64,000 bases of DNA from Pedobacter sp. BMA (GCF_001027745.1 NZ_LECU01000009.1:1-64000); one strand, 5' to 3'; positions 1-8,563 are shown, counted from the first letter of the stretch. Notes: generated by a model not told the origin, from the letters alone. Numbers and translations: made by a program.

Positions 1-1
1 A

Positions 2-316
2 AAAGACGACAGGGGCGGGCCAACGAGTTTGGATTTAAATGCCTTTTTACTGATTAAAGAATTTCTTTGGGTAGGTGGATCGTACCGTACGGGTGTAAAG
101 CTGTACGACAAGAGCTATCTCCAGGCAGACCTGACGCCACGCAACTCTGCTGTTGCAGCGATACAGATCTTCCCGTCAGAGAAAATCAGGATTGGTTATG
201 GTTATGATTTCTCTATTGGTCCATTACAGGGCTATAGCGGAGGTACACATGAGATCTCGATTGCCTATTCATTCATCAAACCAAACATCCGACTGGCAAC
301 ACCAAGGGTGTTCTAA
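2..316 (+). CDS. PorP/SprF family type IX secretion membrane protein, C-terminal part
   Basis: The reading frame is open from the left edge, so the start lies outside the window. The visible 104 residues are alternating beta strands ending in a motif typical of the PorP/SprF family: a strand around VGGSYRTGVKL, then IRIGYGYDFSIG, then HEISIAYSF close to the C-terminus. PorP/SprF proteins are outer-membrane beta barrels linked to type IX secretion and gliding, or to large surface adhesins encoded next to them. The upstream gene cannot be seen, so it is not possible to say whether this copy belongs to the core secretion locus or to an adhesin pair. A response regulator follows 79 nt downstream. 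Confidence 0.82.
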   Translation, partial: KDDRGGPTSLDLNAFLLIKEFLWVGGSYRTGVKLYDKSYLQADLTPRNSAVAAIQIFPSEKIRIGYGYDFSIGPLQGYSGGTHEISIAYSFIKPNIRLATPRVF

Positions 317-395
317 AAATTAAATCTGTTGCAGACCAACAGAGTAAGCAAATAGTAACATAACAAACAATATAAAACAAATAACTTTTACAACA

Positions 396-1064
396 TTGTC
401 AACTATCCCTAATCCATTAAAACCTAAGAACGCCGTATCGACGTTTACTATTCTTATCGCAGATGACCACGAGATCATCCGCAGAGGTTTAAAAAGTCTG
501 ATTTCAGATTTCTGGGCCGGTGTTCAACTGCTTCAGGCATCAACTTTAGAACAGGCATTAATTGAAACCGAAAAATCTCCCAACCTCATTATTATCGATG
601 TAAACTTACCGGGAGGGAATAATCTGAAGGTAATCGACCAGCTAAAACTGGTTCAGCCAAATGCTAAGATTCTCGTATTTTCTTCATTGAACGAAAATAT
701 ATATGCCGTACCTTATTTGAAATCCGGAGCATCAGGTTATCTGACTAAAAATGCTGAGGAATCGGAAATTGTTACAGCAATAACCACCATCCTTGCGGGT
801 AGCAGGTACTCAAGTAGAAACGTAAAAGAAAATATGTTTAACAGCATATTGGGCAATGATGGCGATAACCCTTTTACAAAACTTTCATCCAGAGAACTAG
901 AGGTAGCAGAATTACTGACAAAGGGAATCGGGGTTTTAGAAATTTCAAATCAGCTGAGCTTGCAAATGGGAACAGTGAGTACCTATAAACTTCGCTTGTT
1001 CCAAAAGTTAAAGATTAAGAGTATCATAGAACTCGCAGAAAAGATGAGTATTTATGAGCGATAA
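396..1064 (+). CDS. NarL/FixJ-type response regulator (REC + LuxR HTH)
   Basis: An N-terminal receiver domain covers about residues 17-140, with acidic residues D23/D24 and phosphoacceptor D68 in IIIDVNLPGG. The switch lysine sits in SGYLTKNA. A LuxR-type helix-turn-helix follows (about 158-215; LSSRELEVAELLTKG, then VSTYKLRLFQKL). This is a DNA-binding two-component response regulator. No kinase is adjacent, so its partner is unknown. The start used is TTG, the first start codon that gives a normal N-terminus; there is no ATG before the receiver domain, and Bacteroidota do not give a Shine-Dalgarno signal to decide. A hairpin terminator follows immediately. Confidence 0.88.
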   Translation: MSTIPNPLKPKNAVSTFTILIADDHEIIRRGLKSLISDFWAGVQLLQASTLEQALIETEKSPNLIIIDVNLPGGNNLKVIDQLKLVQPNAKILVFSSLNENIYAVPYLKSGASGYLTKNAEESEIVTAITTILAGSRYSSRNVKENMFNSILGNDGDNPFTKLSSRELEVAELLTKGIGVLEISNQLSLQMGTVSTYKLRLFQKLKIKSIIELAEKMSIYER

Positions 1065-1098
1065 AAAGAGAAAATAGCGCTCTCTATCGCTTCTCTTT
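1065..1098 (+). terminator. Hairpin terminator after the response regulator
   Basis: AAAGAGAA pairs with TTCTCTTT, and an inner AGCG pairs with CGCT. A T-rich run follows. It starts at the stop codon of the preceding response regulator, as expected for an intrinsic terminator. Confidence 0.6.
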
Positions 1099-1257
1099 AT
1101 TTTATTTTTATCCTGGTCGTCTTCAAATCCTAAGTGCTTTTCAATTATCCTGAACTTTAGTCAAACAGTTTCTGGTACCGTAATTTTACCCTAATTAATT
1201 CTTTTATTTGGGATATATGTTTTTGCGAACCATATTTGTAAACTTAGCTAGACTTTT

Positions 1258-1638
1258 ATGCCGTACAACTGTGCCATCGTGGATGATGAGAAACATGCAA
1301 TAGATATCCTGCATGATTATATCAATGATTGTGAATTTCTAAATTTATCAAAAACGTACAACAATCCGTTGAATGCGCTTGCCGATATTACTTCTGACGA
1401 TCAGATTGACTTTCTCTTTCTCGACGTTGATATGGAGGGTATGAAAGGCACAGAACTATGGCAGCATTTAAAGTCACGTGTTAAAAATGTGATTTACGCG
1501 TCCTCCAATCTTGAACAGGACATCCGCAACATTGATGGTTCATTTGAATGTTACCTCGGAAAACCCATCTCTCCGAAACGTTTCACGCAAACAGTTGTTC
1601 GCCTCATTAAACACACCGAACAATCTGTAATGAATTAA
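1258..1638 (+). CDS. Stand-alone receiver-domain protein of LytTR type, no output domain
   Basis: The protein is a single receiver domain of 126 residues: acidic pair D9/D10, phosphoacceptor D56 in FLFLDVDMEGM, and a conserved Lys in YLGKPISP. This style of receiver is normally followed by a LytTR DNA-binding domain, but here the protein ends after the domain. It is therefore either a CheY-like phosphate shuttle or a response regulator that has lost its output half. The intergenic regions on both sides are non-coding and hold no LytTR remnant that I can see. It may interact with the preceding response regulator, but this is inference from position only. Confidence 0.8.
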   Translation: MPYNCAIVDDEKHAIDILHDYINDCEFLNLSKTYNNPLNALADITSDDQIDFLFLDVDMEGMKGTELWQHLKSRVKNVIYASSNLEQDIRNIDGSFECYLGKPISPKRFTQTVVRLIKHTEQSVMN

Positions 1639-1716
1639 TTTTGTCTTACAAAACCCATTAGCTATGTGTTTAATGCAGTAATCCATCCTGGAAATGTCAT
1701 GTTTTGATTAAACGTC

Positions 1717-1745
1717 TGATGTTTAAATATAACATCATACCTTTG
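1717..1745 (+). promoter_or_regulatory. Inverted-repeat operator overlapping a TAnnTTTG promoter
   Basis: TGATGTT and AACATCA form a perfect 7-7-7 inverted repeat. The repeat abuts TACCTTTG, a match to the Bacteroidota -7 element TAnnTTTG, which lies 6 nt before the start codon of the GntR gene. The arrangement suggests autorepression of the regulator-exporter operon by its own first gene product. Confidence 0.65.
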
Positions 1746-1750
1746 TATCA

Positions 1751-2407
1751 ATGAATGATATCAAAGAAAGACTTGGAGATAAGGTGAGCAGGCAGATTCG
1801 CCACGATATTACTTCCGGTCGATGGAAACAAAACGACAAAATACCTTCCGAAGGAGAATTAATGGAGATGTACAGCGTTGGTCGCTCTACCATCCGTGAA
1901 GCTGTTCGCTCGCTGGTTGAAATTGGTATATTAACGGTTCAGCAAGGATCAGGAACGTTTGTAAATGAAGTTAATCTTTCTGAAACCATAGATCAGCGTT
2001 TGCGGCGAGCCGATTTCGATGAACTCAATGCGGTCCGAAAGTTACTGGAGCTTGAAATTGTAAATCTCGCTGTCATCAACCGTTCAACCGAAAACTTAGA
2101 GCTGATAAGCGAACAGCTGAAGGCCCGAAAGGATGCAATTTTTGAAGAGAACCGTCAGGATTGTATCAATGCTGACATTGCTTTTCACGCAGCCATTGCG
2201 GATGCCTCAGCCAATAAAGTTCTTGCCGATCTGTATCGTAGCTTTACTACTTTAATCCGCGACTTCTTTCTCAAGCGGGAAAAACAGGGTTTGAGCCATT
2301 TCGCCATGAGCCACCATCTTCATGAGCAGCTTTACCTTGCCATTCAACAAGGTGATGCCGCTAAAGCCCGCCAGATTACAAATGAAATTCTTGAAAATAA
2401 TTATTAA
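1751..2407 (+). CDS. FadR-type GntR family transcriptional regulator
   Basis: Residues about 8-75 form the winged helix of GntR regulators (PSEGELMEMYSVGRSTIREA, then GILTVQQGSGTFV). Residues about 85-215 form an all-helical FCD ligand domain, marked by a helix with His in ADIAFHAAIADAS and by later His residues that usually bind a metal and an organic acid. It opens an operon with a TauE/SafE exporter and a DUF1634 protein, 8 nt ahead of the exporter. It is likely a repressor of this operon that responds to the exported anion. The immediate upstream inverted repeat is the probable operator. Confidence 0.9.
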   Translation: MNDIKERLGDKVSRQIRHDITSGRWKQNDKIPSEGELMEMYSVGRSTIREAVRSLVEIGILTVQQGSGTFVNEVNLSETIDQRLRRADFDELNAVRKLLELEIVNLAVINRSTENLELISEQLKARKDAIFEENRQDCINADIAFHAAIADASANKVLADLYRSFTTLIRDFFLKREKQGLSHFAMSHHLHEQLYLAIQQGDAAKARQITNEILENNY

Positions 2408-2415
2408 TTACCAGT

Positions 2416-3249
2416 ATGACTATTCTTACCTTTTCTATTATCCTTTTATTGGGCGCCTTTTTAGCTGGCCTTGTAGGTTCTCTTACGGGTCTCGGTGGCG
2501 GTGTAGTGGTTATTCCCCTGCTAACACTTGTTTTTCACGTAGATATCCGATATGCCATTGGTGCAGCATTACTGGCTTCCATTGCTAACTCATCAGGCGC
2601 TGCAAGCGCATACGTTAAGGAAGGCATTACCAATATTCGGTTAGGTATGTTTCTCGAAATAGCCACAACAGTTGGTGCTGTAATGGGGGCAGTAATTGCC
2701 GTATACACTCCAACCAATACCATCGCAATTCTATTTGGAAGCATTTTACTGTTTTCTGCGGCAATGACTATCAGAAAAAAGAACCAGGATGCGCTTCAGC
2801 ATGGCAGTCTGCTGGCAGCAAAGTTAAAATTGAATGGAAGCTATCCAACTGCCGAAGGCATTGTAAAATATGAACTAAGGAATGTCGGTGCAGGCTTTTC
2901 TATTATGACCCTCGCGGGTGTCATTTCTGGTTTACTGGGAATCGGGTCAGGTGCCTTAAAGGTACTCGCCATGGATACAGCCATGCATATTCCCTTCAAA
3001 GTGAGTACGACCACCAGTAACTTTATGATTGGCGTAACCGCTGCGGCCAGTGCGGTGGTTTATTTGCAACGCGGATACATGGATCCGGCTATCGCGTTTC
3101 CGGTAGTACTGGGTGTTCTGGGTGGTGCTTTCTTAGGTTCCAGATTGCTCTCCCGGATAAACCCAACTGTATTGCGATATCTGTTTTGTGTAGCCATTGT
3201 CTTTGTGGCTATCGAAATGATCTATAACGGTTTCCAGCATAAATTCTAA
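2416..3249 (+). CDS. Sulfite/organosulfonate exporter TauE/SafE family
   Basis: A membrane protein of 277 residues with eight or so hydrophobic segments arranged in two halves. Each half starts with a glycine-rich loop of the family, GSLTGLGGGVVVIPLL near the N-terminus and VISGLLGIGSGALKV near residue 170. Members of this family move sulfur-containing anions such as sulfite, sulfoacetate or taurine products across the inner membrane; the substrate here is not determined by sequence. It lies between a GntR regulator and a DUF1634 protein, the usual Bacteroidota arrangement, with 11 nt to the next gene. Confidence 0.9.
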   Translation: MTILTFSIILLLGAFLAGLVGSLTGLGGGVVVIPLLTLVFHVDIRYAIGAALLASIANSSGAASAYVKEGITNIRLGMFLEIATTVGAVMGAVIAVYTPTNTIAILFGSILLFSAAMTIRKKNQDALQHGSLLAAKLKLNGSYPTAEGIVKYELRNVGAGFSIMTLAGVISGLLGIGSGALKVLAMDTAMHIPFKVSTTTSNFMIGVTAAASAVVYLQRGYMDPAIAFPVVLGVLGGAFLGSRLLSRINPTVLRYLFCVAIVFVAIEMIYNGFQHKF

Positions 3250-3260
3250 TACACCAAAAG

Positions 3261-3662
3261 ATGAAAACAGAAAAAGTTAAAAAACATACGACTGATTATG
3301 ATATTGAGCAGTTGGTTGGCCGTTTATTAAGAGTAGGGGTCATTACCGCCAGTTGTATCGTATTTATCGGAGGATTAATCTACCTGATCAAAATGGGGGC
3401 AGATCCCATGCCATCCTACGCGCAGTTCAAAGGGGAAAGTGCTGGATTTACCACATTTGAAGGTATTTTCAGCGGGTTGCTCAGCGGACATGCTAAAGGA
3501 ATCGTTCAATTTGGAGTATTAGTGCTTATCGCTACACCAATAATGAGAATCATATTGTCGTTAATCGGTTTTACTTTGGAAAAGGACAAGCTTTACATAG
3601 TAATCACACTTATCGTGCTTTGTGTAATGCTGGTAAGTACGTTAGGTGGTTTTGCAGGCTAG
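3261..3662 (+). CDS. DUF1634 membrane protein, partner of TauE/SafE exporter
   Basis: A 133-residue protein with three membrane segments (about 28-48, 78-98, 107-128). The pattern (short polar N-terminus, first segment VGVITASCIVFIGGLIYLI, then a loop with PSYAQFKGE) fits DUF1634, which is often encoded beside TauE/SafE exporters. The function is unknown; a small accessory subunit is plausible. It is the last gene of the GntR operon. Confidence 0.85.
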   Translation: MKTEKVKKHTTDYDIEQLVGRLLRVGVITASCIVFIGGLIYLIKMGADPMPSYAQFKGESAGFTTFEGIFSGLLSGHAKGIVQFGVLVLIATPIMRIILSLIGFTLEKDKLYIVITLIVLCVMLVSTLGGFAG

Positions 3663-3779
3663 TTTGCTAATAAGTATATGGGTTGACACAGGGTGTTTTT
3701 ACCTTATTTTAAACACATTAGCTATAATGATTTGTAGATGATCATGCTAAGTCTTACTTTAGTGACTTAACTAATTAAC

Positions 3780-4091
3780 ATGTACGGTGTAGACAACCTG
3801 CAGGCGCTACGTGCGGGCTTGCTCAATAAAATAAAAAATGTAGAGATTAACCGTAAGGCTTGTGAGCAACTATCGGTTGCGATTTTCATCAGGCAGAACG
3901 ATTACGTAAGCACTACAACATTGATGAGGCTTTTCAGTTTATTGCCCTTTGATAAACATACCCTGTCTCCGAAAGTACTGGGTATGCTACTTAAATTTGC
4001 CGGTTTGGCTGCGCAAAGCAACATGCATGTCTATTTTCAAAATGAAATGCCCGTGCAGGTTACAGAAATCCCAAATCAATGGGTAAGCTAA
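3780..4091 (+). CDS. Hypothetical protein, 103 residues
   Basis: I do not recognise this protein. It appears soluble and mainly helical, without a signal peptide or membrane segment. Phrases such as KACEQLSVAIFIRQNDYVSTTTLMRLFSL look like packed helices. It faces a convergent small gene 14 nt beyond its stop. Start and frame are supported by an ATG and by normal codon use. Confidence 0.5.
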   Translation: MYGVDNLQALRAGLLNKIKNVEINRKACEQLSVAIFIRQNDYVSTTTLMRLFSLLPFDKHTLSPKVLGMLLKFAGLAAQSNMHVYFQNEMPVQVTEIPNQWVS

Positions 4092-4105
4092 ATTAAGGAC
4101 GGTAC

Positions 4106-4381
4106 TTAAAAGTAATCAAAAGCTTGCTTTTCTTGTACGTTGTGGTTATCCGGGCAGAAAAAACGGCTATACCTTTGAGTGCTAATTGTTTCACTTGTCA
4201 ATTTTATCTGTGTGGCCACCAAACCATCCTGCTCTAGTGTTATTTCGAAACAAACGCAGTCTGCTGCGTTAATATGTCCTGTTGCTTCGTCTATTTTAAA
4301 GCAAATGTCCTGCATATTTTCATCCTCAATATAGCCCTTTTTCAAAATTGGGTCAATGTGTGTAACGGTGCCTGTGCGCAT
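4106..4381 (-). CDS. Cold-shock-domain-like small protein
   Basis: The first 65 residues follow the layout of a cold-shock (S1-like) beta barrel: GTVTHIDPILKKGYIEDEN at the position of the usual GxVKxFxxxKGFGFI segment, then ICFKIDEA at the position of the VFxHxS strand, and a closing VCFEITLEQDGLVATQIKL. The aromatic residues that bind RNA in classic Csp proteins are poorly kept, so nucleic-acid binding is uncertain. The last 25 residues are a basic tail with two cysteines apart. It is transcribed toward the preceding small gene. The assignment is by fold pattern only. Confidence 0.5.
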   Translation of the reverse strand: MRTGTVTHIDPILKKGYIEDENMQDICFKIDEATGHINAADCVCFEITLEQDGLVATQIKLTSETISTQRYSRFFCPDNHNVQEKQAFDYF

Positions 4382-4689
4382 AATTAATTTATTCGGGAAT
4401 AAACGACATTAGTTTGGTATTCGTAAAAGGTTTTAGCAAATGTCGTACTCATTATACTTAATCCACCTTTTTGTTACGTTAAATGTCAGAGTTATTTTGT
4501 TTATTAGTGTATAATTTATTGAATTATCCTGAAAATTAACGCCCGGAGCGGATTTTAGTAACGAAAATTATAAGTTTAAAAAGGTCTTCTTTATTCTGTA
4601 GCTACGTAGTCACTACCAGTTTCTTATCAACTGTATATATTTATATACGACTAATCGAACGCGCCAGAATGATTTGATTGTGCTTGTAT
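4382..4689. other. Non-coding stretch
   Basis: I see no open frame of useful length, no tRNA and no strong hairpin here. The sequence is AT-rich and probably holds the promoter of the cold-shock-like gene on the left. Confidence 0.4.
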
Positions 4690-4818
4690 CTACTGCGCCA
4701 GCCAAACGTTATAATGCTCCGGACCGAGTGTCCGGCACAGGAAAACTAACATAATAATCAGGATCAGGGCAAGCAAGTAGTGATGCTGCTTTTTCTTTTC
4801 AGTGTAATTGCGGTTCAT
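4690..4818 (-). CDS. Single-pass small membrane protein, 42 residues
   Basis: An ATG-initiated frame encodes a basic N-terminus (MNRNYTEKKKQHHY), one hydrophobic helix (LLALILIIMLVFL) and a short tail ending in NVWLAQ. The basic head and single helix suggest a membrane-anchored peptide with the head in the cytoplasm. No family is recognised. It could be a chance frame, but the charge and hydrophobic pattern are those of a real small membrane protein. Confidence 0.4.
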   Translation of the reverse strand: MNRNYTEKKKQHHYLLALILIIMLVFLCRTLGPEHYNVWLAQ

Positions 4819-5047
4819 TAGTTCAGGCGTTTTTTACCATAACAACATTTGTCATTTTTAGTTTTTTACTAAATAATTTAAATTTTCATTTGATAAGAAA
4901 AAACAATAACCCATCATCACTGGGGTTGGACAGTGGTGATCAATTTCCCTCGGTGTAAAACCATTTCTAAAATTTGATGTTGTGGTATGGATAATGCTCA
5001 AAAAGCAGCTTCACTACGGGCGGTTATCATCAGCAGATCAACTATAT

Positions 5048-6385
5048 ATGGCTACCACAACAGATTCTAACCAACAAAAAGCTGATCCGTCAGCGCGCCA
5101 GAAAGGTAAATGGATACTCATCACGGTACTGGCTTTATTGCTATGTACAGAGGGATATTTCGGTTACCAGTTGCATGTTTTATCAGGTAAGCAGGAGCAA
5201 ATCAAACAAGATTATGCTCACATTAACAACATTACTTATGGCCTTTTTTCCGTCGAGCAATGGAGAGATCGTGTAGCTGGTATTGTGAATCATCAGGTTC
5301 GTCACTTCACGATGACCAAGCAGCAAAACAAAGCACTGCATCAGGAAGTTGAACAAATTTTGCTTGCCCTCATTGATAAGGCTGAGGCCCTGGTGAATAA
5401 AAAGAAAAAAACCATTAGCGGCAAAATCCAGAAGTTTGCTATTAAAAACTTTGTCGATACTGATAAGATTAAAGCACAGGTACCGGAATTTGCCAGTCAG
5501 ATTATCGCAGAAGTAAACAACCCAAAAAACAAAAAAATGCTCAGCCGCAAGGCCATGAAAAAATTCAGTGAAATTGAGCAGAACGAAAAGATCGATAGTG
5601 CGCTTACCGCTTATAAGGCTGCAGTAGATACCGTTTTCAAAAGATATCAGGTTCAGGATGCCAGTCAGCTTAACAGCAATCTCGTAAATAGACTTAACAG
5701 AATCCGCACATTTACTTATGGTTATTCCTTTGGCATGTTGGGCTGTATTGCACTGGTGCTTTTCATTTGGTGGGTTTTGCGTAAGCGTACCGACTTGCAT
5801 GCTACGCTTTTTATTATGTCGCTGCTTTTTGCCTTTATTTTACTTGCCGTTGGATTAACAGCTTCAATGATCGAAGTGGATGCCCGCATCAGCTCCCTTG
5901 ATTTCGTACTACTTAAAGAACACGTTACCTTCAAAGATCAGGTGCTGTTTTTCCAAAGTAAAAGTATTATGGATGTAGTTCATGTACTCATCACCCAACC
6001 CGGTATCGATTCCATTCTGGTCGGTGCACTCATCCTGGTTTTCAGTATTTTGTTTCCTGTGGTAAAATTAAGCGCCACAGGTGTTCACCTGTTATCCGGA
6101 AAAAAGATTGCCGAAAACAGCGTGGTGAAATATTTCGCCTTTCAATCAGGTAAATGGAGCATGGCCGACGTAATAGTAATTGCCATACTGATGGCCTATA
6201 TTGGTCTTAACGGATTGCTCGATCGTCAGTTAGGCGCGCTTAATCTGAAAAGTGAAACATTAACGGTAATCGCTACCAACAATACTGCGCTTCAGCCAGG
6301 ATACATTATTTTCATCAGCTTCGTGCTTTACGGATTAATTTTATCTACGATCCTCAAATCCATTACCCCTCACAATACCCACTAA
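5048..6385 (+). CDS. PqiA-like multi-pass membrane protein, copy 1
   Basis: A 445-residue protein with one N-terminal membrane helix (about 22-42), a roughly 170-residue lysine-rich region outside the membrane, and four or five C-terminal helices. The C-terminal part carries motifs like those of paraquat-inducible protein A: FFQSKSIMDV, then ILFPVVKL, then GKWSMADVIVIAILMAYIGL. PqiA proteins are thought to work with lipid-transfer (MCE) proteins; none is visible here. The start at ATG 5048 was chosen because it matches the N-terminus of the next gene; an ATG at 4994 would add 18 residues. It is followed after 35 nt by a paralogue of the same layout. Confidence 0.72.
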   Translation: MATTTDSNQQKADPSARQKGKWILITVLALLLCTEGYFGYQLHVLSGKQEQIKQDYAHINNITYGLFSVEQWRDRVAGIVNHQVRHFTMTKQQNKALHQEVEQILLALIDKAEALVNKKKKTISGKIQKFAIKNFVDTDKIKAQVPEFASQIIAEVNNPKNKKMLSRKAMKKFSEIEQNEKIDSALTAYKAAVDTVFKRYQVQDASQLNSNLVNRLNRIRTFTYGYSFGMLGCIALVLFIWWVLRKRTDLHATLFIMSLLFAFILLAVGLTASMIEVDARISSLDFVLLKEHVTFKDQVLFFQSKSIMDVVHVLITQPGIDSILVGALILVFSILFPVVKLSATGVHLLSGKKIAENSVVKYFAFQSGKWSMADVIVIAILMAYIGLNGLLDRQLGALNLKSETLTVIATNNTALQPGYIIFISFVLYGLILSTILKSITPHNTH

Positions 6386-6420
6386 TTCGGATCATATTCA
6401 CCATCATATTTGATAAAAGA

Positions 6421-7761
6421 ATGTCAGCACAAATTCAACAGGTTTCCCGCACAACAAAAAATATCAGCACTGCGGTACTGATCACATTCCTCCTGGCTTT
6501 GCTTGCCATTATGGTATATCTGGGTATGCAGCAACGTGTGCTTTCCCGGCAACAGGAAGAAATCAAGGAAGATTACAGCCTGATCAATAACATTACCTTC
6601 GGTATATTTTCTGTAGATGAATGGGGCGAAAAGATTGGCAATGTGGTGAACCATCAGGTGGGTAATTTCAATATGAATAACGATCAGAAAGAAGTTCTCC
6701 AGAAAGAAATCGAAGCCCAGCTTAATGGTTTGATCAATAAAACAACCCGCGAGATTACCAAACCTCAGAAATCACTTGGCGGGAAGCTGAAAAAACTCGC
6801 CTTCAATACTTTTGTTGATACAGATGAACTGCATGCACAGGTGCCTTCTTTTGCACGTACTATCATCCAGAAAATCAATAGCCCGGGTAGCATGAAGCGA
6901 TTGAAAGGGATTGCCACAAGTAAAATGGACGAACTGGAGAAACAAACCTTCGACAGGTCAAGCTCTGCAACCACAAAAGTGACACGGTATATCCTTCAGA
7001 AATATAAAGTAAATAATGTCGCCGGTTTTGAAAAAAGTATCAAATCAAGAATTGCAGCTATTCAGGTGCAGTTAAAAAATTATTTCTATGCCATGGCCGG
7101 CTGTGCGCTGATTGCGCTGTTGCTATGGATTCCTTTACGAAAATACAGGTGGCTTCACCCTTCGCTTTTTGTACTTTCAGCATTGATCGCCCTCGTGCTG
7201 ATCTGGGTAGGGGTAAGCACCACCATCATTGAGGTCGATGCACGGATCGAACGACTCGATTTTATGCTTCTCGGTGAAAAAATTACTTTTATGAATCAGG
7301 TGCTATTTTTTCAAAGCAAAAGTATTCTCGGAATTGTTGAAACCCTAATGGCACAACCGAAACCTGATGCAGTCATTGTTGGTGTATTGATATTGCTGTT
7401 TGTAGTGGTGCTGCCTGTTATCAGACTGGTTGGCAGGGCCATTTATGTATGGGGAAGAGACCGCTATGCCGACAATAAAGTGATACGTTATATAGCGCTC
7501 GAACTGGGTAAATGGGATATGGCTGACGTAATGGTCGTTGGAATCGCGATGACCTATATTGGCTTAAACGGAATATTGAAGAGTCAGCTTTCGGGATTAA
7601 ATATGGATACGGACACACTAAAAACCATCACTGCGAACAAATCTTCCTTACAGCCGGGCTATTATGTTTTCGTTACCTATGTGGTGTTCGTGATCATCCT
7701 GTCATGGATACTCAAACGCATCGATCGCGATAATAAAAAGCTGGAAACGGTTAAAAATTAG
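6421..7761 (+). CDS. PqiA-like multi-pass membrane protein, copy 2
   Basis: A 446-residue paralogue of the preceding gene, collinear over the whole length: N-terminal helix (about 17-36), the shared INNITFGIFSVDEW segment, a conserved FVDTDELHAQVPSFA block in the external region, FFQSKSILGI and GKWDMADVMVVGIAMTYIGL at the C-terminus. The tandem arrangement and short spacing suggest one operon and perhaps a hetero-oligomer. The large external region is not part of classic PqiA, so this may be a distinct Bacteroidota subfamily. A strong hairpin follows. Confidence 0.72.
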   Translation: MSAQIQQVSRTTKNISTAVLITFLLALLAIMVYLGMQQRVLSRQQEEIKEDYSLINNITFGIFSVDEWGEKIGNVVNHQVGNFNMNNDQKEVLQKEIEAQLNGLINKTTREITKPQKSLGGKLKKLAFNTFVDTDELHAQVPSFARTIIQKINSPGSMKRLKGIATSKMDELEKQTFDRSSSATTKVTRYILQKYKVNNVAGFEKSIKSRIAAIQVQLKNYFYAMAGCALIALLLWIPLRKYRWLHPSLFVLSALIALVLIWVGVSTTIIEVDARIERLDFMLLGEKITFMNQVLFFQSKSILGIVETLMAQPKPDAVIVGVLILLFVVVLPVIRLVGRAIYVWGRDRYADNKVIRYIALELGKWDMADVMVVGIAMTYIGLNGILKSQLSGLNMDTDTLKTITANKSSLQPGYYVFVTYVVFVIILSWILKRIDRDNKKLETVKN

Positions 7762-7788
7762 AATACGAAAAGGCAGGTAGTAGCATAA

Positions 7789-7817
7789 TGATGATGAAAC
7801 CTCAGGTTTCATCATCA
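7789..7817. terminator. Bidirectional hairpin between convergent genes
   Basis: GATGATGAAACC and GGTTTCATCATC form a perfect 12-bp stem with a TCA loop, plus one more outer pair. It lies between the stop codons of two convergent genes, so it can end transcription from both sides. Confidence 0.7.
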
Positions 7818-7833
7818 ATTAAACGAGAAAAGT

Positions 7834-8463
7834 TTAGTAGACTTTAGTCGCCATTTCCTCAACCGGTATACGAACCTTCTTTTTGCCTGAAAGGTAGTCA
7901 TTTTGCTCATCCCGGTAACCTAATGAGAGAATCACTGTACTGTGTAATCCTTTTTCCTTTAGGTGCAGCAATTCATCGAATACCTGTGGATTGAATCCTT
8001 CCATTGGGGTAGCATCAACCCTTGCAGTAGCTGCGGCAATAAGTGCGGTTCCCAAAGCAATATAGGTTTGTTTTTCAGCCCACACCCTATTTTGTTCATC
8101 GGTCTTTCTTTTGAAATAACCGTCAACAGTAGATGAAAATAAATCTAAACTTTCTGGCTCAACCTCCTGAGCTATTGCTGTGCGTTGTACAAGTGCATGT
8201 ACATCTTCAGTAGAAACGCTGTTAAAAGCAGCGAAAACTAACAGGTGTGATGCTTGTGCAATTTGCTTATTGAAAGAATCTGCCCCAAGCTTCGCCTGAA
8301 GTTCAGCATTATTTACAACGAATACACGGTAGGGTTGCAGGCCACACGATGATGCTGAAAGGTTAATTGCATTGAGTATAAAGTCTATTTTCTCTTCGCT
8401 CACTTTTTGATCGTTATACACTTTAACAGCATAACGCCACGTTAAATCATCAATTAAATTCAT
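7834..8463 (-). CDS. Nitroreductase family FMN oxidoreductase
   Basis: A 209-residue nitroreductase-fold protein. It begins with LIDDLTWRYAVKVYNDQKVS, the FMN-binding start of NfsB-like enzymes (R14/Y15 region), and has SSCGLQPYRVFVV in the next FMN contact and TPMEGFNP followed by VILSLGYRDEQND near the end. Such enzymes reduce nitroaromatics or quinones with NAD(P)H. The start at 8463 is used; a longer frame runs into the divergent promoter. It is divergent from an HxlR regulator that probably controls it. Confidence 0.9.
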   Translation of the reverse strand: MNLIDDLTWRYAVKVYNDQKVSEEKIDFILNAINLSASSCGLQPYRVFVVNNAELQAKLGADSFNKQIAQASHLLVFAAFNSVSTEDVHALVQRTAIAQEVEPESLDLFSSTVDGYFKRKTDEQNRVWAEKQTYIALGTALIAAATARVDATPMEGFNPQVFDELLHLKEKGLHSTVILSLGYRDEQNDYLSGKKKVRIPVEEMATKVY

Positions 8464-8503
8464 ATCTATAATCTTATTTATTGAGCAAAAATATCTGATA
8501 GAA

Positions 8504-8536
8504 ATTACTTTTGGTATCTTTGTGACAAAAAGTAAT
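8504..8536 (+). promoter_or_regulatory. Inverted repeat around the hxlR promoter
   Basis: ATTACTTTT and AAAAGTAAT are perfect inverted repeats that flank TATCTTTG, a match to the Bacteroidota -7 element. The site sits between the HxlR gene and the divergent nitroreductase, where HxlR proteins normally bind as dimers. Confidence 0.65.
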
Positions 8537-8563
8537 AGTGACATTTTAGTAACCATCCTATTT

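Noticed and set aside
5183..5800. 205-codon minus-strand frame in the first PqiA-like gene
   Set aside because: Antisense shadow; the sense frame has clear membrane and family motifs.
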